Source of the DNA: CAZSAT01 sp964604675
GTDB lineage: Bacteria; Myxococcota_A; UBA796; CAJQPC01
Assembly (NCBI GenBank): GCA_964604675.1
Contig: CAZSAT010000012.1
Span: 1-64,000 of the forward strand
Length of the DNA: 64,000 nt
Reading direction: 5' to 3'
The position numbers were made by a program, and so were the translations under genes. Positions within the stretch are counted from its first letter, which is position 1; each line of letters starts with the position of its first letter. Below are positions 1-7,834 of this stretch, piece after piece. The notes under the pieces were generated by a model. The model had not been told where the DNA came from. It did no database searches and saw nothing but the letters and a program-made list of their open reading frames with translations.

Positions 1-880
1 TCGCGAAGGAGTAGTTCGCCATCAGCCCGCGAAGGTCCTCGCGCAGCACGAAGGCCCGTTGGTAGCGGTGCCTCGGGTTCAGCGAGAGCGCGCGGTAGAG
101 CACCTTGTCCAGACCGGGCATGCGCTGCTTCACGTCTTCCAGGGCCTGGGACACCTCGGCGCGCCGGATGCGGTGGATGGTCTGGAGGTTGGACTCCGCG
201 CGGAAGAGCGGCTTCAGCGTGAGCAGCTCGTAGAGGATGCTGCCGAGCGCGAAGACGTCGGAGGCCGGGCTGAGCTTCTGATCCGGGTGCGTCTGCTCAG
301 GAGACAGGTACTCCATGCGCGTGGGCACGGGGCCCGCCACGCCGCCATGGGGCAACGAGGTGGGGGAGCGCGTGAGCGCGTAGCCGCCGACCAGCACCTT
401 CGCCTTGTTGGTCACCACCAGGTGTTCGGGCGACAGGCCGAGGTGCAGCACGTTCTTGGCGCCAGTGCCCCGGCCGGGACGACCATGAAGCGCCTCGAGG
501 CCGTTGCAGACCTGCGTGGCGAGGTGCAGGAACACGTTCTGGGGCAGCGGCTGGCCTTGTTGGCGGCACCAGGACAAGATGCGGTCGATGTGCACGCCGT
601 CCACGTCGGCCTGCACGATCAGCCGCTCGTCCTCGATCGAGACCCAGTCCAGGACCTGCACCAGGTACGGGTGGCGCACACCCAGAAGGTCCTTCACACG
701 GGCTTCCACGCTCGCGAGCCGTCCGCGGTCGCGGAGGATGTACGGCAGGATGCGCCGCACCACCACCGGCTCCTCACCCGCCTCCGTGCGGCGCGTGCCC
801 GAGTAGGTCTCGGCGATACCACCCGCTCCGAGCTTGCGCTGGAGTGTCAGGTTGCCGAGAGTCCTCGGAAGCAGGAACAT
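1..880 (-). CDS. Protein-kinase-fold protein, probable pseudokinase (3' end cut by window edge)
   Basis: The first 293 residues are present; the C-terminus lies beyond the window edge. The fold is that of a Hanks-type Ser/Thr kinase: a glycine loop at residues 18-26 (GAGGIAETY), an activation-segment end YLSPEQ and the helix SDVFALGSILYELLT. The catalytic positions are replaced. The beta-3 VAIK lysine is Arg42 (VVVRRI). The HRDLKPEN catalytic loop reads HLGLSPEH (146-153), losing the catalytic Asp and the metal-binding Asn. DFG reads GGY (165-167). It therefore probably binds or scaffolds rather than phosphorylates. The start is the ATG at 880. It is divergent from the acidic protein gene at 1014. 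Confidence 0.85.
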   Translation of the reverse strand, partial: MFLLPRTLGNLTLQRKLGAGGIAETYSGTRRTEAGEEPVVVRRILPYILRDRGRLASVEARVKDLLGVRHPYLVQVLDWVSIEDERLIVQADVDGVHIDRILSWCRQQGQPLPQNVFLHLATQVCNGLEALHGRPGRGTGAKNVLHLGLSPEHLVVTNKAKVLVGGYALTRSPTSLPHGGVAGPVPTRMEYLSPEQTHPDQKLSPASDVFALGSILYELLTLKPLFRAESNLQTIHRIRRAEVSQALEDVKQRMPGLDKVLYRALSLNPRHRYQRAFVLREDLRGLMANYSFA

Positions 881-1013
881 GCAGTCCTCGTGCGAGCGGC
901 CGCGGAAGCACGGGAGGGTAGCAAGGGCCTCGGTCCTGGTCAACTGGCGGCCGCACCGCTCGGACCGGGGCTTGCCGGCGCCGATCGCGCTTGCCAGGAT
1001 AGGCACGGCATCC
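881..1013. promoter_or_regulatory. Divergent intergenic region with a GGATAGGC box
   Basis: This 133-bp spacer separates the pseudokinase gene from the acidic protein gene. It contains GGATAGGC at 997-1004, ending nine bases before the ATG at 1014. The same octamer lies just before the start codons at 30992 (plus) and 16230 (minus). Reading it as a -10-like element is an inference. No other signal was recognised here. Confidence 0.3.
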
Positions 1014-2600
1014 ATGGGTTTCTGGGACTCCATCAAGAAGGCCACCGAAGGGCTGCTGGACCGCATCGACGCGGTAGACGCGGAAGTCCGCTCGGATCCC
1101 AGGTCCGAAGCGCGCCGCATGGCCCGCGAGCGCCTCGCGGAGGACGACAGCGACGCGCCCACCTGGGCCGAGCCCGAGCCAGCGACCGACGAGCTGCAGC
1201 TCCTCGACGACGAGCTCCTCGAGCTGGACGACGACGCCGACGAGCCGCACCAGGACCCCGCCGCCGGGTCGGGCGCCATCCTCGAGGCGGAGCTCGGCCC
1301 CCCTCCCGACGACACCTGGCGTGGGCAGGCGGTGGTCGCCCCCGCGGCGCAGCAGGCGCCCATGGAGCCGCTCGACAGCGCCGAGCCGTCCGTGGCATCG
1401 ACCGATGAGGTCGCGCCCTCGACGGTGGACGAACCGCCGGATGACGTCACGGCCCACGAGCGTGCCGACCCGCCGGACCCAACGCTGCTGGACCTGGCGG
1501 ATCGCCCCGACGAGCCCCTGGTATCGAGCACGATGGACACCCTGCCCCTCGCCCCCCCGACCGAACCGTCGGCCGCGGCCCTCGCGGGGCGGGAACCGGT
1601 CGAGGAGCGGGAGCCGCTCCCGGAGCCGGAGTCGAGCGACGACCTCGAGGCCCCCGACGTCGCCCTCACGCCCGGTGTCGTCTACGTAGCGGAGACGGCG
1701 GCCCAGCTCTCCGACCTGCCCACCGAGCTCCCGGCCGACGTCGACGACGAGCTGGTGGTCGAGGACGACGAGCTGCTCGAGCCCCAGCCCGAAGCGCCGG
1801 CTGAGCTCCCGGACGCCACGGGAGACCTGGACGAGGACGTCGTAGGCCAGGCCGAGGACGTGGCCGACCCCCTGTCGGACGACGTCGACGAGACCGTCGT
1901 GCGGGTCCGGCCGGCCGGGGACGAGCACGACGACCTGACCGCGGTGGTGGAGCCCGTGGACCGGGAGATCACGGCGTCGGGCAACGAGGAGACCACGGAC
2001 TCGGGCACCGTGGAGGTGGAGCTCACCGAAGCCGTGGAGCGCATCGACGAGCCCGAGCTCGACGGCCCCCGCTACCGCAACAGCCTCGACGTGGACGACG
2101 ACGAGGTGGTGCGTGTGCTTCGGGTCGAGAACTACCCGCACCTGGGCGACGTGCCCGACACCTTGCTCTACGAGCTGTCGAGGACCGAAGAAGATCTGAT
2201 GCGCCGGGCGTCCTTCGTGGGCTCGGCCTTCTCGGACCTCATGCACCGTGTGGTGCCGGGCGCGGATCTGTGGCAAGCGGCCATCTGGGTGACGGGAATG
2301 CACCACGACCCGATGGTGCTCGAGGGCATGCGACGGGTCGACGACGAGTCCACCGATGCGTCGGCCCGTTGGCTCGGCTGGTCGGTGTGGCCCTACGCGA
2401 GCGAGCTGCTGGGTGCCTCGGAGGGGCTGAGCGACCCGGCCCAGATCCGGCTGGCCATCGAGGCCCTCGAGGTCGCGGTCAGGACCCGCGACGAGGTCAT
2501 CGCGTCCGGGCCCGACTCCATGGGTGTCGAGAGCGTGCGCTACCCGGTGGAAGCACAGGGCATCTTCAAGCGTCCCGGCTTCCGGTGGTTGCACTCCTAG
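1014..2600 (+). CDS. Very acidic low-complexity protein of unknown function
   Basis: The 528-residue product opens with a short helix-like segment (MGFWDSIKKATEGLLDRID). Residues roughly 30-345 are dominated by Asp, Glu and Pro with few basic residues. A better-conserved-looking domain covers about residues 370-528 and holds the aromatic and Cys-free segment ADLWQAAIWVTGMHHDP. No signal peptide or membrane segment is visible, so it is probably cytoplasmic. I do not recognise a family. The ATG at 1014 is preferred over upstream in-frame starts because those overlap the divergent kinase gene and the preceding residues look non-coding. The following lipoprotein gene overlaps its last 16 bases. 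Confidence 0.75.
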   Translation: MGFWDSIKKATEGLLDRIDAVDAEVRSDPRSEARRMARERLAEDDSDAPTWAEPEPATDELQLLDDELLELDDDADEPHQDPAAGSGAILEAELGPPPDDTWRGQAVVAPAAQQAPMEPLDSAEPSVASTDEVAPSTVDEPPDDVTAHERADPPDPTLLDLADRPDEPLVSSTMDTLPLAPPTEPSAAALAGREPVEEREPLPEPESSDDLEAPDVALTPGVVYVAETAAQLSDLPTELPADVDDELVVEDDELLEPQPEAPAELPDATGDLDEDVVGQAEDVADPLSDDVDETVVRVRPAGDEHDDLTAVVEPVDREITASGNEETTDSGTVEVELTEAVERIDEPELDGPRYRNSLDVDDDEVVRVLRVENYPHLGDVPDTLLYELSRTEEDLMRRASFVGSAFSDLMHRVVPGADLWQAAIWVTGMHHDPMVLEGMRRVDDESTDASARWLGWSVWPYASELLGASEGLSDPAQIRLAIEALEVAVRTRDEVIASGPDSMGVESVRYPVEAQGIFKRPGFRWLHS

Positions 2601-3010
2601 TCCTCTCCTGCGCCGCGACGTTCCGCGGCGTCGTCGACACGGGTCCTCCCGTGCGGCTGCTCGCCCCGGCCGGGCCGTCGGTCCGCCTGGTGCTCGAGGG
2701 CGACCACACCGCACTCGGCCGTCTCGATGGATTCTCTGTGGACGCCAGCGGTCCGAGGCTCTTGGGACGGATCTGGGTGAGGAACTGGACGGTCGTGGCC
2801 GCCGAGGATGGCAGCGCACCCTACGTGGGGCCGCTCCGTGTGACCGGGCAGAAGCTGATGGTCGAGGATGCCGGGAGCGGCCAGATCGTCGAGGTGGTGG
2901 GCGCGGAAGGACTGGCCGCCCACGCGGATCTGCGGGTGCTGGTGGTCGGCTACGTCGTCGCGCCGCAGGTGGTCCAGGTGATGCGGTGGGAGCTCCTCGA
3001 GGCCAGGTGA
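2585..3010 (+). CDS. Small putative lipoprotein, function unknown
   Basis: The 141-residue product would begin MVALLVLSCAAT from a GTG that lies inside the end of the preceding gene (16-base overlap). The stretch LVLSC resembles a lipobox, with the Cys at residue 9 and no basic residues in front of it. The rest is beta-rich with no recognised domain. The frame is supported by its coding-like composition up to the TGA at 3010. The start is the least certain part; there is no good ribosome binding site because the region is coding for the upstream gene. Confidence 0.55.
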   Translation: MVALLVLSCAATFRGVVDTGPPVRLLAPAGPSVRLVLEGDHTALGRLDGFSVDASGPRLLGRIWVRNWTVVAAEDGSAPYVGPLRVTGQKLMVEDAGSGQIVEVVGAEGLAAHADLRVLVVGYVVAPQVVQVMRWELLEAR

Positions 3011-3076
3011 CAAGCCCGCAAACACGGTGAGCGCGCGCGTGGACACGGCATAGGGGCCCTCCACCTGGAGGTGCCC

Positions 3077-4624
3077 ATGTCCCGCCCCCTCGCCCTGCTC
3101 AGCGTCTCGGACAAGACCGGCATCGGCGAGCTCGCCGCAGGCCTGCACGAGCTCGGCTACGAGATCCTCTCCACCGGTGGTACGTCCAAGGCCATCCACG
3201 CCGCCGGGGTGCCCGTCACCAAGGTCTCGGACTTCACGGGCGCGCCGGAGATCTTCGGCGGTCGTGTGAAGACCCTGCACCCCAAGGTGCACGGGGGCAT
3301 CCTCGGCATGCGGGACCGGGACGGGACGGAGGCCGACGAGCGGGGCATCCGATGGATCGATCTGGTCGCGGTGAACCTGTACCCCTTCGAGGCCACCGTG
3401 AAGGCCGGTGCCGACGTGGCGACGGCGATGGAGAAGGTGGACATCGGCGGGCCCTGCATGGTGCGCGCCGCTGCCAAGAACCACGCCGACGTGGTGGTGG
3501 TGACCGATCCCGCCGACTACGGCCCGGTGCTGGCTGGCCTGCGGGCGGGTTCGGTGGATGCCCAGGCCCGCACCCGGCTGGCGGTGAAGGCCTTCCGGCA
3601 CACCGCCTGCTACGACGCCCTCATCTCGGGCTGGCTCGCCGACCAGGGCGGCTCCGGTGAGCCGGAGGAAGGCGCGCTGCCGGTCCGCAAGATCCAGGAG
3701 CTGCGCTACGGCGAGAACCCGCACCAGTCGGCGGGCTTCTACGCCGACCCGCTCGCCACCGGGCGCAACCTGGCGCGGGCCACCGTGCACCAGGGCAAGC
3801 CGCTCTCCTACAACAACCTCGCGGACCTCGACTCGGCCCTGCGTTGTGTCTTCGACTTCTCCGAGCCCGCCTGCGTCATCGTGAAGCACGGGAACCCGTG
3901 TGGCGCAGCGGTCCACGTCGACGGACTGTCCACCGCCTTCGAGCTCGCCCTCTCGGCGGACCCGGTCAGCGCGTTCGGCTCGATCGTCGTCTTCAACCGG
4001 AAGGTCGAGGTGGACGACGTGCGCACGATGCGCAAGAGCCGGCTCTTCATCGAGGTGGTGAGCGCGCCTGGGTTTTCGCCAGAGGCCCTGGACCTGCTTC
4101 AGCGTCGGGAGCGTCTCCGCGTGCTCGAGCTGCCGTCCGACTGGGCGCGGACGCGGCCTTCGGCGACCGACGCCAAGCGCGTCCAGGGGGGCTGGCTTCT
4201 GCAGGACTGGGACCTGGGCGCCGACATCGCATGGGACGTTCCCACCGAGCGGCAGCCGACCGACGACGAGGGCCGCGCGCTGCGCTTCGCCTGGATTGCG
4301 TGCCGGCACGTGCGGTCCAACGCCATCGTGCTCGCGCGTGAGGTGCCTGGAGGGGCCGTGTTGAACGGCGTCGGAGCGGGGCAGATGAGCCGCGTCGACT
4401 CCGTGGAGCTGGCGCTGAAGAAGGCCACCCGCGACGTGGAGGGGAGCGTGCTCGCGAGCGACGCGTTCTTCCCGTTCCCGGATGGGCCCAGGGCCGCGGC
4501 ACGGGCGGGTGTGACGGCCATCATCCAGCCCGGCGGCAGCAAGAAGGACCCCGAGGTGGTCGCCGCGGTCAACGAGCACGGAGTCGCCATGGTGATGACC
4601 GGCGTGCGCCACTTCCGGCACTGA
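3077..4624 (+). CDS. purH: Bifunctional AICAR formyltransferase / IMP cyclohydrolase
   Basis: This 515-residue protein performs the last two steps of purine synthesis: formylation of AICAR, then ring closure to IMP. The N-terminal MGS-like cyclohydrolase domain shows SVSDKTGI, the loop STGGTS and KTLHPKVHGGIL. The AICAR transformylase domain shows RYGENPHQSA, the catalytic segment KHGNPCGAA and the usual C-terminus VMTGVRHFRH. The length is normal for the family. The ATG at 3077 follows a GGAGG (3067-3071) at good spacing; a GTG six bases upstream is less likely. It stands alone, with the next gene convergent 16 bases after its stop. Confidence 0.97.
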   Translation: MSRPLALLSVSDKTGIGELAAGLHELGYEILSTGGTSKAIHAAGVPVTKVSDFTGAPEIFGGRVKTLHPKVHGGILGMRDRDGTEADERGIRWIDLVAVNLYPFEATVKAGADVATAMEKVDIGGPCMVRAAAKNHADVVVVTDPADYGPVLAGLRAGSVDAQARTRLAVKAFRHTACYDALISGWLADQGGSGEPEEGALPVRKIQELRYGENPHQSAGFYADPLATGRNLARATVHQGKPLSYNNLADLDSALRCVFDFSEPACVIVKHGNPCGAAVHVDGLSTAFELALSADPVSAFGSIVVFNRKVEVDDVRTMRKSRLFIEVVSAPGFSPEALDLLQRRERLRVLELPSDWARTRPSATDAKRVQGGWLLQDWDLGADIAWDVPTERQPTDDEGRALRFAWIACRHVRSNAIVLAREVPGGAVLNGVGAGQMSRVDSVELALKKATRDVEGSVLASDAFFPFPDGPRAAARAGVTAIIQPGGSKKDPEVVAAVNEHGVAMVMTGVRHFRH

Positions 4625-4640
4625 GCCGCGAGGCGGTGTC

Positions 4641-5804
4641 TCAGCCAGCCGTGCGCAGCCGCATGGCCTGGGCTTCTTGCGCTGCCGCGGCCTCGCCGTC
4701 ACCGAGCGCCCTGAACGCGGCTGCGGCGACTTCGTGCAGCGCGCGCGTGCTCGCGCCGCTTGCGAGCGCCCTCTCCGCCGCGGTGATGGCACCACTCGGA
4801 TCCCCCGTGACGAGGCGAGTGTGCGCGAGGAGCGTGAGCGTGGTCACGTCCCCGAGCACGCGAGCCTGCTCCTCGGCGAGGGCCAGGACCTGGTCGGGCT
4901 CCCCGTCCTCGAAGGTCAGCCAGTGGCCGATCAGCGGCCCTGCTGCCGCGGCGGCCGCGACCTCGAAGCGTCGGTGGTGGTCGCCCAGGGCGCTGGCCGC
5001 CCACGTGGACGCCTTGGCGGGAAGTCCGGCGGCCAGGGTGGCCTGCGCGGCGACATCGATGAGCTCGGGTCGCTGGCCGGCGTTGGCCCAGGTCTCCAGG
5101 AGCGCGAGCGCCGCATCCGGGTCGCCGCTGAGCATCAGCGCCTGGGCGCGCAGCTCGTCGGCTCGCCACCATCCGGCCATCACGGCGTCGAGCGCCTCCA
5201 GATCCGCCAACGCACCCGAGGCGTCCCTGCGGTCGAGATCGAGCTCGGCTCGCTCCGCGTGCACCGTCGCGGCCAGCGCCGGGGGCAGGTCGCTGTTCAG
5301 GGCCTCCGCCAGCGCGGCGTCTGCCTGGGACGGCCGGCCCGTCGCCCGGTAGAGACGCGCCTTCGCCCGCGCTGTGGCGAGCCCCGACGGCGCAGCGACG
5401 AGGAGCTCCTCCGCTGTCCGATAGTCACCGCGAAGCATGGCCGCGCGGGCCCGCTGGGCATCCGAGCCGGTGCTCCGGAGCGCGGTGTCCGCGCCCACGA
5501 CATCGTGCAGCTCCAGCAGTGCCTCCACCCGTGCGGCGCCGCCGCCGCCGGCTTCGTCGAAGCGGCCGAGGGCTTCGACCATGTCCTGGATGTCGCCGGA
5601 CAACACATAGCGGTCCACGAACGCCAGGCCCGCGTCGAGTCCGCTCGCCTGGTCCACGGCCTGGTCTGCGGCCTCGCGCAGCGCGAGGTAGTCCACGGCC
5701 TCGGGGGGCGGCGCCTCGAGAGGCGCTGGTGGGGCCAGGTCCTCGAGGGGTGTTGGAGGCGGTGGCGCGGGATCCGAGCAGGACAGGACGAGGAACAACC
5801 ACAT
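4641..5804 (-). CDS. Ala-rich repeat (TPR-like) lipoprotein
   Basis: The 387-residue product begins MWLFLVLSCSDPAP, a very short uncharged leader with a lipobox Cys at residue 9 and a Pro-rich spacer after it. The remainder is a series of Ala-rich helical pairs resembling TPR repeats (for example ARAKLYRATGRPSQADAAL and DLEALDAVMAGWW). It is probably a periplasmic-side lipoprotein with a scaffolding role, but no specific function can be read. Its ATG at 5804 overlaps a possible plus-strand ATG at 5803. A TTGTACAA palindrome at 5812-5819 lies between it and kynB. Confidence 0.75.
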   Translation of the reverse strand: MWLFLVLSCSDPAPPPPTPLEDLAPPAPLEAPPPEAVDYLALREAADQAVDQASGLDAGLAFVDRYVLSGDIQDMVEALGRFDEAGGGGAARVEALLELHDVVGADTALRSTGSDAQRARAAMLRGDYRTAEELLVAAPSGLATARAKARLYRATGRPSQADAALAEALNSDLPPALAATVHAERAELDLDRRDASGALADLEALDAVMAGWWRADELRAQALMLSGDPDAALALLETWANAGQRPELIDVAAQATLAAGLPAKASTWAASALGDHHRRFEVAAAAAAGPLIGHWLTFEDGEPDQVLALAEEQARVLGDVTTLTLLAHTRLVTGDPSGAITAAERALASGASTRALHEVAAAAFRALGDGEAAAAQEAQAMRLRTAG

Positions 5805-5841
5805 GCCTCGTTTGTACAATCGCCGGAGTCTGGAGAAAAGG
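5805..5841. promoter_or_regulatory. 37-bp divergent promoter region with TTGTACAA
   Basis: Only 37 bases separate the divergent starts at 5804 (minus) and 5842 (plus). The palindrome TTGTACAA (5812-5819) supplies a TACAAT-like hexamer towards kynB and TACAAA towards the lipoprotein gene. The latter ends about six bases before the ATG. A TGGAG ribosome binding site for kynB follows at 5831-5835. The promoter assignment is inferred. Confidence 0.35.
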
Positions 5842-6462
5842 GTGCCCGCGCTGATCGACATCTCGCCAACCGTCTCGCCGCGCACCGCGGTCTGGCCTGG
5901 GGACGTCGCCTTTCGGCGTGACGTGGCCCTCGACATGGCGCGCGGCGACCACCTCACCCTCTCCGCGATCACCACCACCACGCACGTGGGTGCTCACGCC
6001 GACGCGCCGAGCCACTATGCGCGCGACGGCGTGGCCATCGCCGAACGCTCGCTCGCTCCCTACTACGGCCTCTGCCAGGTGGTGCGTGCGCGCGTTCCGG
6101 CGGGGGAACGCCTCCGGCCGCAACACCTGCCCCAAGCCATCGTCGCCCCCCGCGTGCTCTTCGCCACCGGCAGCTTTCCGGATCCCGAGCGCTTCGACGA
6201 GGACTTCGCGAGCCTGTCCCCGGCGCTCATCGCGCTGCTCGCCCAGCGGGGCGTGGTCCTGGTTGGAATCGACACGCCGAGCATCGACCCCTTCTCCAGC
6301 AAGCTCTTGGAGAGCCACGGCGCCATCGCGCGGCACGACCTGGCCATCCTGGAGGGCCTGGTGCTCGAGCACGTGGAGCCCGGCTGCTACACGCTCGCCG
6401 CGTTCCCCTTGAAGCTGGAGGGCGCAGACGCCTCGCCGGTGCGGGCCGTGTTGATCAGCTGA
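5842..6462 (+). CDS. kynB: Kynurenine formamidase (cyclase family)
   Basis: This 206-residue enzyme is expected to hydrolyse N-formylkynurenine to kynurenine and formate, step two of tryptophan catabolism. It carries the metal-binding signature of the cyclase/KynB family, HVGAHADAPSH, with ligands His48, His52 and Asp54 and a further His at 58. IDISPTVSPRTAVWPGD at the N-terminus is typical. The length matches bacterial KynB. The GTG at 5842 sits six bases after TGGAG and gives the normal N-terminus; the ATG at 5803 would add a non-family extension. Its tryptophan dioxygenase partner is at 16240-17340. Its 3' end overlaps the convergent aminophenol dioxygenase gene by eight bases. Confidence 0.88.
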   Translation: MPALIDISPTVSPRTAVWPGDVAFRRDVALDMARGDHLTLSAITTTTHVGAHADAPSHYARDGVAIAERSLAPYYGLCQVVRARVPAGERLRPQHLPQAIVAPRVLFATGSFPDPERFDEDFASLSPALIALLAQRGVVLVGIDTPSIDPFSSKLLESHGAIARHDLAILEGLVLEHVEPGCYTLAAFPLKLEGADASPVRAVLIS

Positions 6463-6465
6463 TCA
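6452..6465. repeat. 14-bp perfect palindrome spanning two convergent stop codons
   Basis: TGATCAGCTGATCA is a perfect palindrome containing the TGA of kynB (6460-6462) and the TGA of the convergent fusion gene (6455-6457 on the minus strand). Both proteins consequently end in Leu-Ile-Ser. It is too short to call a terminator, and no T-run follows on either strand. Confidence 0.6.
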
Positions 6466-7834
6466 GGGCCACGACCTTCAGCTCGACCGCGATCGGTGTG
6501 GGCAACGAGCGCACCTCGACGGTGGTGCGCGTCGGCCCGACCGGACCGAGAACCTCGGCGTACACGCGGTTGAAGGTGGCGAAGTCCCGCTCCATGTCGA
6601 TCAGGAAGCAGGTCACGTCGCAGACCTGCTCCAGGCTTGCACCGCTCTGCTCCAGGATGCGCTTCACGTTCTCCAGCACGGCGCGGGTCTGCGCCTCGGT
6701 GTCGTAGTCGAGGGTCACGCCATCCTCGTCCCACACCGGGCCGCCAGGGATGGCGTCGGTCACGGGCTGCCGCGGGCCCACCCCGGAGAGGTACAGGAAC
6801 GGACCCGCCCGACGAGCGTGTGGGTAGGCCCCCACGGGCTTGGGAGCGGTGTCCGCCGTGGCATCCACGCGCGCATCGTCGGCCTTGGCCACCCCAGGAG
6901 CCGGCGAAGCGGCCGGCTCCTGGCCCACGGCCTCGGCGCCTTCTGCCGCCAGCACGGACCGATCCCCGCCGTAGACCTCGACGTCGTCTTCGTCGAACTC
7001 CTGATCGAGGGCGGCCGAGGCGTTGGGCTCCAGGGTGATCACCGCGCCGCCCGTGCCGTAGAGGGGCGCGTAGGCGAGCACCTCGCCGGCGTACCGGTTG
7101 TGTTGGCCAAGGGCCGCCGCGAGCCACCAGATCGCCTTGAAGCGCGAGTCGGCATTCGCTTCACGGGTGAACTGCCGAGCGAGCTGGGAGACGTCCTCGA
7201 GGCGCCCGTCGCCGAAGAACTCCAGGATCTTCCGGTTCCACTCGTCGTCCTTCAGCGAGCTGATCCGGTCGTCGGCGGGGGCCACCTCGGTGGTGTGCAT
7301 CCGGTTGGACAGCGCGGTGACCGCCACGGCCACCGCGCGCCGATCGCCCAGGGCATCGGCGGCGGCCTTCCCGAGCACGAGGGTCTCGCCACGGTCTGCA
7401 TACATGTTGCAGCTGGTCATGGTCACGGGACGGGCGTTGTCGGGGTTCAGGAGCTTGCACGCCACGATCGAGCCGGTGTCGATGGGGAAGCCGTGGTAGC
7501 TCACGGTGCGGGCGTGCAGCCCTCGCCTCTGTGCGGCGCGGACGTAGGCCGCAGCGTAGTCGGCGTCGACGCGGAAGCGGTAGTCGATGGATCCCAGCTC
7601 GTGGAACTCCTGGTCGACGTGGGTCCACACCGGCTCCGGGTCCGCCTGGACCTGGTGCCCGATCACGCTCGGCCAGCGGGTGGAGTAGAAGACCAGCACC
7701 TCGGCGCCGACGCGGTCGAGGAAGCCGCGCGCGTGGGTCAGCGCCGCGTTCAGGGCGCCCCAGCCCGCGTTCTGTTCGGGGGCGAGCAGGACCTGCGGGT
7801 GGCCAGGGACCACGAGACCGCCGACGAAGGGCAT
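6455..7834 (-). CDS. 2-aminophenol 1,6-dioxygenase alpha subunit fused to RidA-family 2-aminomuconate deaminase
   Basis: The 459-residue product has two halves. Residues 1 to about 275 resemble the AmnA subunit of 2-aminophenol 1,6-dioxygenase (LigB superfamily; FYSTRWPSVIGHQ, HGFPIDTGSIVACKL, DDEWNRKILEFFGDG). An acidic, Ala/Pro-rich linker (about 277-331) follows. Residues 332-459 are a RidA/YjgF domain close to 2-aminomuconate deaminase (VGAYPHARRAGPFLYLSG, PTRTTVEVRSLPTPIAVE, with the conserved Arg436). The fusion would tie ring cleavage to the later deamination of 2-aminomuconate to 4-oxalocrotonate. Its ATG overlaps the stop of the catalytic subunit gene by one base (TGATG), so the two are translationally coupled. 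Family assignments are by sequence recall, and the substrate is inferred. Confidence 0.82.
   Translation of the reverse strand: MPFVGGLVVPGHPQVLLAPEQNAGWGALNAALTHARGFLDRVGAEVLVFYSTRWPSVIGHQVQADPEPVWTHVDQEFHELGSIDYRFRVDADYAAAYVRAAQRRGLHARTVSYHGFPIDTGSIVACKLLNPDNARPVTMTSCNMYADRGETLVLGKAAADALGDRRAVAVAVTALSNRMHTTEVAPADDRISSLKDDEWNRKILEFFGDGRLEDVSQLARQFTREANADSRFKAIWWLAAALGQHNRYAGEVLAYAPLYGTGGAVITLEPNASAALDQEFDEDDVEVYGGDRSVLAAEGAEAVGQEPAASPAPGVAKADDARVDATADTAPKPVGAYPHARRAGPFLYLSGVGPRQPVTDAIPGGPVWDEDGVTLDYDTEAQTRAVLENVKRILEQSGASLEQVCDVTCFLIDMERDFATFNRVYAEVLGPVGPTRTTVEVRSLPTPIAVELKVVALIS

Noticed and set aside
1..880. Calling the edge gene an active Ser/Thr kinase
   Set aside because: The beta-3 Lys, catalytic Asp and Asn, and DFG Asp are all replaced.
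2597..4795. Minus-strand open frame of about 730 codons opposite purH
   Set aside because: purH is unmistakable on the plus strand; the antisense product is His/Arg-rich without any recognisable segment.
5803..5841. ATG 5803 as the kynB start
   Set aside because: It would add 13 residues not typical of KynB and overlap the ATG of the divergent gene. GTG 5842 has a ribosome binding site at proper spacing and gives the family N-terminus.
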